A DNA stretch of 25,865 nucleotides from Zancudomyces culisetae (Eukaryota > Kickxellomycota > Harpellomycetes > Harpellales > Legeriomycetaceae), in the NCBI GenBank assembly GCA_001969505.1, contig LSSK01000126.1, positions 1 through 25,865 on the forward strand. Direction: 5' to 3'. Numbering within the stretch: the stretch's first letter is position 1; each line of letters opens with the position of its first letter. The notes beneath the pieces were generated by a model. It had not been told where the DNA came from and ran no database searches. It was given only the letters and a program-made list of their open reading frames with translations. The position numbers and the translations under genes were made by a program. Below are positions 19,029 through 25,865 of this stretch, one piece after another.

Positions 19029-19802
19029 CTAAAAGCCTAGCAGTGAAGAGTTGGTGGAACTCATTTCATTTCGTTTAGCAATGACCTGCTCGCTTTCCAA
19101 CAGTTTTTCCCACTCAAGTGTCTTTGATAGCAAGGAATGGATTCTATTAATATTACTGACATTCTTGTCACTATCTTTGCCAACAACTCTGGAAAAGTGA
19201 CCGTGTTGCTTAGCCTCCTGACCAGCAATTCTGGTTTCAAGTTCCTTTTCTGCTCTAGCCTGGTAGAATTCTGAGCAAGCAATTGTATAGGCTTGATCCT
19301 CAGTTAACCCCTCGCTGCCATCTGCACCATGCATTAAGAATAGCTGCCGGCGTATAACACTTTCACCGCTTATCCCAAATGGAGAATAGTCACTTATGGA
19401 TTCGTATTTCTGCTTGGTAGCTATATTTCGTTCAACAAGCGAAATCGGTTGATTAAGTTCAAATGGATGATCTTTATAAAACCTCTCACGTAATCTGTCT
19501 TCGGGGTATACTATTTTGGGTGGACGCACCTTAGGCCTTCTGTTAAGCTTTTTATGGCTGCCTCTGGTATACAACGCCTTCGGCTGGTTGTCCTGAACTT
19601 GGCTTTGTTTGTTCGATTGGGTAGATTCGAAAGCATATTTGCCCCTTACATCAAAAGCCGATGGATCCTTGTATATTGAGGGACCTGGTGGATACAGTTC
19701 CATCGAATCAAGCCAAACCGGTTTCTGATCCCTCAGCCTACCTTGAAGCAGCTGTTTATAAATATTATGGATAAACTTTGCCTTTGGCTGAGCTTTTTGC
19801 AT
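19029..19802 (-). CDS. RSM25: Mitochondrial small-subunit ribosomal protein mS23 (Rsm25)
   Basis: mS23 is a protein of the mitochondrial 37S small ribosomal subunit. The 257-residue intronless frame opens with a basic amphipathic stretch and KPVWLDSMELYPPGPSIY, the N-terminal region of the family that mentions a Trp and a Pro-rich turn. The family's hallmark, PPKIVYPEDRLRERFYKDHP (Tyr-Pro-Glu-Asp then Arg/Phe/Tyr and His-Pro), lies at about residues 93-112, followed by FELNQPISLVE. The C-terminal half is charged and helical, with GLTEDQAY and repeated Glu/Lys runs, as in yeast Rsm25, which has a similar length. The ATG at 19802 is the first in the frame, and the N-terminal motif begins close to it as in relatives. 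It converges on the small ORF upstream and shares its 5' side with a hairpin-rich spacer. Confidence 0.85.
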   Translation of the reverse strand: MQKAQPKAKFIHNIYKQLLQGRLRDQKPVWLDSMELYPPGPSIYKDPSAFDVRGKYAFESTQSNKQSQVQDNQPKALYTRGSHKKLNRRPKVRPPKIVYPEDRLRERFYKDHPFELNQPISLVERNIATKQKYESISDYSPFGISGESVIRRQLFLMHGADGSEGLTEDQAYTIACSEFYQARAEKELETRIAGQEAKQHGHFSRVVGKDSDKNVSNINRIHSLLSKTLEWEKLLESEQVIAKRNEMSSTNSSLLGF

Positions 19803-19983
19803 TTTTGAACTCTCGGATATAATTTCTAGTTTATGTGATTTCTAGTTCGCTTTGGAGATTGTGGATATGTATATAAATGTGTTGAAAGTCGTGGATCCTA
19901 ATTCTAATTATAATTCCGATCCTTGTTCTTGTTTACTCGCTTGTTTTTTTTTTATCAGCCTCCCTTGCTCGTTTAGTATTTTT

Positions 19984-20024
19984 TTTATTATTCGTATATT
20001 GGTAGCTCAATATCGAATAATAAA
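19984..20024. repeat. 17-bp hairpin-forming inverted repeat
   Basis: TTTATTATTCG-T-ATATTG (19984-20001) pairs with CAATATCGAATAATAAA (20008-20024), giving 17 base pairs with a single bulged T at 19995 and a six-base loop GTAGCT. It lies about 180 bp upstream of the mS23 start and 460 bp downstream of the BED/AS3MT-like stop. It could be a transcript 3'-end structure, a palindromic factor site or a mobile-element remnant. Confidence 0.8.
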
Positions 20025-20077
20025 ATTGTATTGCCCTTTTGCGGCCCTTTTCGCTAATTGATAAACAAAATCAAGAG

Positions 20078-20109
20078 CAAGAAAATTTTTTTTTTCAACA
20101 ATTTTCTTG
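20078..20109. repeat. 10-bp perfect hairpin
   Basis: CAAGAAAATT (20078-20087) and AATTTTCTTG (20100-20109) are perfect reverse complements separated by a 12-base T-rich loop. It is the second stem-loop in the same spacer; function unknown. Confidence 0.75.
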
Positions 20110-20483
20110 ATTTAGATGTTGCAGATTTGGCGGGGCAAGATAATTTTTTCCACAAACACGTCAAAATATACCTAGTTTTTTCTTGTAAAAAATAATAAAA
20201 CAGTTGACAGTGTGAGGGATCAGAGAAATGGTAGAAGTGGGATGGAGTGTGGGGAGCTATTGGAAATTTTATCCAAGTTTGTGGTATTTAAAATGGCTTG
20301 TTCTAAAATAATAAATCACACTAACAACATTAAACGATACAAAAAAGAAAGAAAAAAATAACAAACAAACATGCTTCTTGTCTAGCCAGACATCAATAGG
20401 AATGTAATATTTATTAAACCCAAAGTCAGCCTGGAATTGCTGGTTATACTATACAGGGGAAAAAAAAAGACCGGCTAATGGGG

Positions 20484-23400
20484 CTATTTACTAGTGTCGA
20501 GTTTGGAAGTTTTTATAGAAAACAAAGGATATTTCTTTTTATAGTGTTCAAAGGTGGATCTAGCAGGAAAAGCACTTGTATTATTACCAAGATTATTCAT
20601 ATTTCCTAATGATTTTGGATCATTGATGATTGTAGTGGCAGATGCAATAATAGGGGTGCTGCTGGTGGTATGAACCTTTGGCTTCTGTGACAAATCAAAC
20701 ATATCAGTATTGTTAATAACATTGGTGTGAGCATTGTTAAAGCTGGTAGTGGCTGTATTGTGGGAAAGATTATGGGTGGATGAAATAGATGTCGAGGTAG
20801 GGTTAACTAAAGGTAGATGAGAAGTCAGTGGAGTGGTCTTTGCTGAGCCGACTGTAAAAGTAGCAGTGGTTGCAGCAGTAATGGTAGCAGTGTTGGTAGC
20901 GTTGGCAGAGTTAGTCCTGTTAGTCACAGACGTAGACGAGTCAAGATAAGAACCCAAGAGATGCAAACTAGTTGAGGCTGGTGTTGCAGCTGAATTTGTA
21001 GACACATTCAATTGCTTGTTGTTGATACTTTGGTGATAAAACTGATCAGCAACGGTGGTGTTTTTTGTAGTAAATAATGGAGTGGGGTTGGAATAGCTGG
21101 AGTTGGTTGGATGAGATGTATTAAGGCCAAAAAGATCGGTATGAGAAGAGGTTTCAACAAAATTTCTGCCTGGTATTGCGGCTGCTGATGCAATAGGATT
21201 TGTGGGAGGAATGTTTTGAGAATAATTTGATGAAGGAACAGAAATATTATTTGTGTTTGGGTTAGAGTTTGTGTTAGAGTTTGAGTTTGTATTAGGAATT
21301 GTGTTTGTATTAGCATTAGTGTTGACATTTGTATTGGTATTAGCATTTGTATTGGTAGTGAGATTAATATTGGTGGTAGAATTGGAAGCGAGGTTAGGAG
21401 TAGAAGTACTATTGATAGCGCTATAATTTATAGGAGCCAAAGAATAAAGGTTGGAGGCATCAAACAAAGGCGGTAAATCCGAAAACAAGAACAAATCAGG
21501 GTTGTTACCAACACCAATACCACCTCCACCACTATTACTCTCATTAAAATTGTGGAAGGTATGAAAGCTGTTGAAAAACGTTGAAGGTTTTGCAGAGGGC
21601 AAAAGAGAGTTGATGTTGCGGTAGTTTTCGTTTTCGGTTTCCCAGTCGTGTTTGGCAGGTCTGTTTGCATCGACAGACGCCAAGTATGCATTCTGGTTGC
21701 GAAACGCTCCAAAGTGGTGGGCACGGTCGCCTCGCACCTCAAAGTGCTTTTGCAGCCACGACTCGGCCAGCATTACGGCAGAGTTGCCGTCTACAAGGGT
21801 CGGTCTGTTGGCCTCAAAACTGTAATCGTTGTCTAATCTATAAAACGAGCGTTGCCCATCTATTGTTCCCTTGTATATCGCCAGCTGCCCATAATCTTCG
21901 CGAGACCGTTCCAGAACGTTTCCGGGTTTTGAGAATTTAAATAACCGGTAGGTAATCGCAAAAAACTTGGTTGACCGCACCAGATCACTGAGCTCTGTGG
22001 TTTGGATTTGTACTGGCACTTTTGGCCCCACTTGCCGTGGATCTGCAAACCCAACACTTTCAATCAACTTCATAAAGTCTTGGATATACAGTGCACCACC
22101 CAGATTTTCACTCACCAATGTTGGATGTGTTCTTAAATGTGGTGGCAGCCGACGGTCTGCATATATATCAGAAAAGTAAAACTCGCCACCCTCTCGCAAT
22201 ATCTCAAATACAGACTTAAATACTAACTCCTTGTCAGGTGAAAGATTCACTGCGTTGTTTGAAATACAAAGATCTATCGACTCTGGAAAGATTCCTGCTC
22301 TGGTCAGAAACTCTATGTACCCATGTTTGAATTTGAGGTTTGGTTTATATCCTAACTCCTTTGAATACATATCAATATATTCTGATGCAATCCCTATCTG
22401 TTCCGCATCATTGTCTATCCCACACACCTCCCCAAGTGATCCTACCAGTTTACTTACCACATAACAATCTCTTCCACTCCCACACCCTAGATCCAACACT
22501 TTCAAACCCTCTATCCCCAGTGGAATTGGAAACCCACATCCTACATAATTATTCAATATTGGCTCTGGCACTTTTGAAATTGCCTCTTTAATGATTGGAT
22601 GCGGTGAAACTATCGTTGAGATTGATGTGAGTTTGCTTCGCTCTGGTTTCACCTTACTGTAATAGCTTGCTACATTCTGGTACCCTGGTCTCTTTTTGCT
22701 GTAATGCCTCGGGTCTGTAATGTTTGGTATGTAGAGCCCCTTCCGCTGTCTATTATCTCCGTCAATAAAATACCCTATTCTCGCCTCTTCAAACTCGCCG
22801 CGCCCCTTACCCGCTCTCATTCTTTCCTCCTTGCCGCTAGTATACATATTCATTCGCATTTTCCATATTCCTGCCTCTCCTGGTAAAACTTTACTCGCCT
22901 TCCTTTTCTGTCCCACTCTTTCCTCTTTACTGCTTTCGGATACACTATCTTCGTTTCTATACTCATAACCCGCTACTATATTATACTTTTCTGTATTTAT
23001 ATTTTTCCCCCAGTTACCTGCAGTAATTTGCATATCATTCTTTTCGGCTTCGTTTGCGTTTTCTTTATTCGCACTACTGCATTGATCAACTTTTCCGCCA
23101 ACCGATACTCCCGACTTTAAATATTCGTATACCTTTTCTAGTTCTATTTCGTTTTCAGTTCTCTTTTCCTGATCAATACTTTCGCTGGCCCTTCGACTGC
23201 CTTGACCCAAGACATCACCCCTCAATCCCTTACTTTGATTACTATCATCCATATCACTGTCTGTGTCGTTACTCGTATATCTACCCCCGCTGCCACCGTC
23301 AACATTTCGAATCTTTTCTTGCTGCACATCACCTCCTTCCTCTCCCTCCTCCTCCTCTTCATCCTCTTCTCCTTCATCCTCTCCCCCAGCTACACCAGTC

Positions 23401-23705
23401 CCGCTACCACTACCATACCCCCTTCCTATCTCTTTTTTCCTGATTCGCAAATTCCCATTCATAATACCCCCATTTCCCGAATCTATTATCTCTATTCCCT
23501 CATTTTCATTGTCCTCTGAATAAAAGTGTTTTTTAACACTTTCTGATATTTTTGGACATTTCCGCAAATGCGCCTTCATCCTCTCTGGTTGCCCACTCAG
23601 CTCATACTTACAGTATATACATCCTGCTCTATGATGTTTAGATTTTCCTGTTGGTTCCTTTCTCTCGAAATGTTTCCATACTGGTGCAAAGTATTTTGGT
23701 GCCAT
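20484..23705 (-). CDS. BED zinc finger fused to an arsenite-methyltransferase-like domain and N/T-rich tail
   Basis: A single 1073-codon frame, ATG at 23705. Residues 1-50 form a BED-type zinc finger (W10, F13, C29-x2-C32-x13-H46-x3-C50), a DNA-binding module. Residues 60-330 are acidic/Gly-rich and disordered. About 345-680 is a full-length AS3MT/ArsM-like domain, including YYSKVKPERSKL, VGCGF (C390), the SAM motif LDLGCGSGRD (D405-D413) and GID (D431), GGEFYFSDIYADRRLP, ENLGGALY and the C-terminal TYRLFKFSK segment. AS3MT moves methyl groups from SAM to arsenite held by four cysteines. Here only the C61 equivalent (C390) remains: the C156 site reads SNNAVNL (N484), the C206 site reads SENLGGALY (N534), and there is no Cys at the C32 site. 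Residues 690-1073 are N/T/S-rich. I infer a DNA-binding regulator built on a non-arsenic-methylating fold. The domains are certain; the function is not. No hAT transposase region follows the BED finger. Confidence 0.9.
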   Translation of the reverse strand: MAPKYFAPVWKHFERKEPTGKSKHHRAGCIYCKYELSGQPERMKAHLRKCPKISESVKKHFYSEDNENEGIEIIDSGNGGIMNGNLRIRKKEIGRGYGSGSGTGVAGGEDEGEEDEEEEEGEEGGDVQQEKIRNVDGGSGGRYTSNDTDSDMDDSNQSKGLRGDVLGQGSRRASESIDQEKRTENEIELEKVYEYLKSGVSVGGKVDQCSSANKENANEAEKNDMQITAGNWGKNINTEKYNIVAGYEYRNEDSVSESSKEERVGQKRKASKVLPGEAGIWKMRMNMYTSGKEERMRAGKGRGEFEEARIGYFIDGDNRQRKGLYIPNITDPRHYSKKRPGYQNVASYYSKVKPERSKLTSISTIVSPHPIIKEAISKVPEPILNNYVGCGFPIPLGIEGLKVLDLGCGSGRDCYVVSKLVGSLGEVCGIDNDAEQIGIASEYIDMYSKELGYKPNLKFKHGYIEFLTRAGIFPESIDLCISNNAVNLSPDKELVFKSVFEILREGGEFYFSDIYADRRLPPHLRTHPTLVSENLGGALYIQDFMKLIESVGFADPRQVGPKVPVQIQTTELSDLVRSTKFFAITYRLFKFSKPGNVLERSREDYGQLAIYKGTIDGQRSFYRLDNDYSFEANRPTLVDGNSAVMLAESWLQKHFEVRGDRAHHFGAFRNQNAYLASVDANRPAKHDWETENENYRNINSLLPSAKPSTFFNSFHTFHNFNESNSGGGGIGVGNNPDLFLFSDLPPLFDASNLYSLAPINYSAINSTSTPNLASNSTTNINLTTNTNANTNTNVNTNANTNTIPNTNSNSNTNSNPNTNNISVPSSNYSQNIPPTNPIASAAAIPGRNFVETSSHTDLFGLNTSHPTNSSYSNPTPLFTTKNTTVADQFYHQSINNKQLNVSTNSAATPASTSLHLLGSYLDSSTSVTNRTNSANATNTATITAATTATFTVGSAKTTPLTSHLPLVNPTSTSISSTHNLSHNTATTSFNNAHTNVINNTDMFDLSQKPKVHTTSSTPIIASATTIINDPKSLGNMNNLGNNTSAFPARSTFEHYKKKYPLFSIKTSKLDTSK
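21238..21372 (-). repeat. Degenerate hexanucleotide repeat encoding an Asn/Thr-rich run
   Basis: The plus strand is a T/G-rich degenerate repeat (units like GTATTA, GTGTTG, GTTTGG). On the coding strand it gives alternating Asn-Thr with occasional Ser, Ala, Val and Pro, at about residues 778-823 of the BED/AS3MT-like protein. It probably arose and varies by slippage. Confidence 0.85.
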
Positions 23706-24970
23706 CTTATATTCTCATTTCTTTTTTTCTTTCTATTTCTCTATTTGAATTTGCTTTCTTAGTGTCTACTGATATGACACTGCTCCTAAAATTTATAATA
23801 CCGCGTTTTTTTTCTCTTTCCCTGTGAAAACTATTGCTAATTCAAAAAAAAATTAAAAACTTTGTTGATTTTATTATTGTATCGATACTGAAAAGTTTAG
23901 TTGTTGGGTTTAGTGGTATTAGTCGTGATATTATGCTGTATAACCTCGCTTTTGTGCATAAACCTTTGGTTTATATATCAATATTTTCTTATTCGCAAGC
24001 TTTTCAAAGAGGTTCAATCTAAATTAAGCATCAAATTGACTGTGCCTTTACTGTTATCAAATGAAGAATATCTGCTTGGTCCCACGTTTACTCTGTTCGT
24101 GTTACAGTTCCCTTTTGCTTTTTAGACTTTTTCTTGTTAAATTATTTTCTTGCTTTTTTCTAATTCTAATATCGCATTTAATTATATAAATACTTTGGTA
24201 TTCTCATGTACTATGTGAAATTAACCCGTAAATCGACCCGCAATCTCCAAATAAAGAAAAAAGCTTTTATAATTATAAAAAAATGATTGGAATTTTGTGT
24301 ATTTGATATCAATCTAGTGAAAAAATAATTAGTGCTTTCATCACCATTTTGGCCCTTTTTTATATTTTTTGTTATAAATATCGATAAATTTTTATACCTA
24401 TACTATTGTAATCTCTTTGCGTGTCCAGTTTAAAATAAACGTTGGTTGGTGGACGAATAAAAATATATATGTCATAAACCATCGGTATTTTTTTTTTGTG
24501 GCAAGGGATTGAATACAATTTATTCTACGCACTAGTTAGTCAATAAAAAAACAGTGAATGGGCAGAAATTCGCCAATGTTTTTTCTCTTCCACTCATTTT
24601 AATTTAAAAAATTTTTTTTTCCATCTATTAATTGCTCAAGTTTATAATACATGTGAAATCTATTTTATCAATATGGCTTAATTTTCTGCAAACCCTCTCT
24701 TTATACATACTATTTCCGTTATATCCGGATTTGTTCACTTTGATCTGTGAAAAGATAAACGGAAGTTTGATTACCTCAAAGTGCTTATAATCGGTGATCA
24801 CTTTTTTTTTGGTGCCTCTTGGGATCAACACGGATAGTTTCTCCAACAAATTCGTTCATCTAAACCATTGATCCAAGTTGAAGGAAATTAAGTATAAAGT
24901 ACAATTTTATCCAAGCAATAATCTGTTAGTATATAACACTCAAAAAAAAAATATCAACGAAAAACCCAAA

Positions 24971-25010
24971 CGGTCAGCCCCCTCCCCCTGCTCCCCAGGG
25001 GCTTGACTGT
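24971..25010. other. Isolated GC-rich hairpin block
   Basis: TCAGCCCC (24974-24981) pairs with GGGGCTTGA (24998-25006) with one bulged base, around a pyrimidine-rich loop, in otherwise AT-rich surroundings. On the minus strand the same bases read as open coding-like sequence (APGEQGEGADRLG). Function unknown. Confidence 0.4.
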
Positions 25011-25178
25011 TATTTTTCGGCATTTTCAACATTTTCAGCACATTTGCCTTTTTGCAATAGATTTTCGCTTTGTAGATTAGATTCGTGGCTTATTTTCTTT
25101 TTCGGCATGCAAATTCTTGTAAACGCTTCATTACCATTTTTTCCTTTAGCGTATTACCTGGTATCATACTTGCACTCG

Positions 25179-25262
25179 TGTGTAGTGTGTAGTGTGTAGT
25201 GTGTAGTGCGTAGTGCGTAGTGCGTAGTGTGCAATGTTTCGTGTGCAGTGAAAAGTGCGTAA
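25179..25262 (+). repeat. Heptamer tandem repeat TGTGTAG/TGCGTAG
   Basis: Four TGTGTAG units are followed by three TGCGTAG units and then about five diverged units (TGTGCAA, TGTTTCG, TGTGCAG, TGAAAAG, TGCGTAA), keeping a seven-base register over 84 bp. The single-base variant being grouped shows that amplification followed the mutation. Confidence 0.92.
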
Positions 25263-25795
25263 AACTAACCCATGCAAGAAAAAAGTGCATTCGCGTTGTT
25301 AATGACTTAACTTTTACTTCGCTCTCCTCCTTTATCTCCTTTGAACTGTTATTAAGTACTAACCAATGATGTAGTTGAAGCTGGGTTTTTACCAAATATT
25401 ATTTTTTGTACCCAATAGAACACTACTCAATCATAACTGCAAACCAGCTTATTAATTTTGTCTCCGAATTTCTTATATAGGAGAATACTTATGTAAATTC
25501 GTGCTCTAGCAATTGATTATGCTTCTTTAATATCATTCATCTTTTTTTTATTAAGCAATTAGGAGGAGGAGGAAGAGATGTTTTGTGTATGGTTTGGAGT
25601 TCATGAATAGTGTGAAAGCCGAAATTCATATTCATCATTATGACCCCTTATTGAAAAACACACTTCTTCTCACCCTCCATCCCTTCCACCCAACATCTAT
25701 AATGAATAGGTTAGTAGTAGATAGGGGATAAAAATCAAAATAGTTTAAATGAACTGATTACATCCCTGATGAAGTACATTATCTACTAAAAACCG

Positions 25796-25820
25796 CCTAC
25801 ACCTACACCTACACCTACAC

Positions 25821-25863
<43 letters not shown>

Positions 25864-25865
25864 TA
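25796..25865 (+). repeat. Hexamer tandem repeat CCTACA/CATACA at the window edge
   Basis: Four CCTACA units are followed by about 7.7 CATACA units, running off the end of the window, so the true length is unknown. The plus strand is the C-rich one, which argues against a terminal telomere on this side. Confidence 0.95.

Larger units (their letters stand above)
19803..20483. other. Intergenic spacer with two strong inverted repeats
   Basis: Both flanking genes are on the minus strand, so this 680-bp stretch contains the 3' end of the BED/AS3MT-like gene and the promoter of mS23. It is T-rich and holds two hairpin-forming inverted repeats within 130 bp (19984-20024 and 20078-20109), listed separately. 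No coding sequence is supported. Confidence 0.65.
23706..25865. other. AT-rich right-hand region with tandem repeats, no confident gene
   Basis: This 2.16-kb stretch begins with the BED/AS3MT-like gene's promoter and continues as AT-rich DNA. Coding-like but broken minus-strand stretches occur at about 24628-24859 and 24930-25395. A GC-rich hairpin block lies at 24971-25010, and heptamer and hexamer repeats at 25179-25262 and 25796-25865. No complete gene can be supported. Confidence 0.55.

Noticed and set aside
21008-23523. Leu/Ser/Pro-rich frames on both strands over the BED/AS3MT-like gene
   Set aside because: They are out-of-frame readings of its low-complexity regions.
20484-23705. Functional arsenic detoxification enzyme
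   Set aside because: The SAM site is present, but three of four arsenic-binding cysteines are missing, and no arsenic transporter or reductase gene is nearby.
23550-23705. hAT transposon suggested by the BED zinc finger
   Set aside because: BED fingers are frequent in hAT transposases, but no DDE catalytic region or hAT dimerisation domain follows, and no terminal inverted repeats were seen.
25796-25865. Telomere at the right end (CCTACA/CATACA hexamers)
   Set aside because: At a right-hand chromosome end the plus strand should be the G-rich one, and here it is C-rich. Two unit types in blocks and no TTAGGG-like unit also fit a microsatellite better.

Overview
The window is nuclear DNA from an AT-rich fungus. 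It has small spliceosomal introns with GTAAGT-type donors, a canonical U1 snRNA, and genes for fungal-type proteins: a Pho89 phosphate transporter, the Oct1 mitochondrial peptidase, an HbrB/Bit61 TORC2 subunit and mitochondrial ribosomal protein mS23. Strong AT bias, few short introns and low-complexity N/T/E-rich proteins would suit an early-diverging lineage (for example Zoopagomycota/Kickxellomycotina). That placement is a guess from general features, not a demonstrated assignment.

Layout, left to right. Bases 1-2967 are AT-rich with no gene I can support. PHO89 (+, 2968-4485) is followed by U1 snRNA on the minus strand (about 4893-5054), which the protein reading frames do not reveal. ERO1 (+, 5994-7974, four exons) converges on a two-exon HbrB/Bit61 gene (-, 8156-9081). 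Next come a Crb2/Rad9/53BP1-like checkpoint mediator (-, 9704-13174) and, divergent from it, OCT1 (+, 13724-16198). The OCT1-RPL22 gap holds exon-like minus-strand sequence, possibly a small complex I subunit. RPL22 (+, 17568-18387) starts with a four-codon exon and a 460-bp intron. A 79-codon unknown ORF, mS23 (-, 19029-19802) and a large minus-strand gene (20484-23705) follow. The last 2.1 kb is AT-rich with short tandem repeats.

The genes do not form a pathway; this is ordinary eukaryotic gene order with housekeeping genes on both strands.

The most unusual item is the 1073-residue protein at 20484-23705. It joins an N-terminal BED zinc finger, a full-length arsenite-methyltransferase (AS3MT/ArsM)-like domain and a long N/T/S-rich tail. 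The S-adenosylmethionine motif is intact, but three of the four arsenic-binding cysteine positions are replaced (two by Asn), so it looks like an arsenic methyltransferase fold recruited as a DNA-binding, possibly SAM-sensing regulator. A second notable protein is the checkpoint mediator, with five regularly spaced acidic I-[EG]-[PA]-T-Q motifs and an internal duplication in its N-terminal half.
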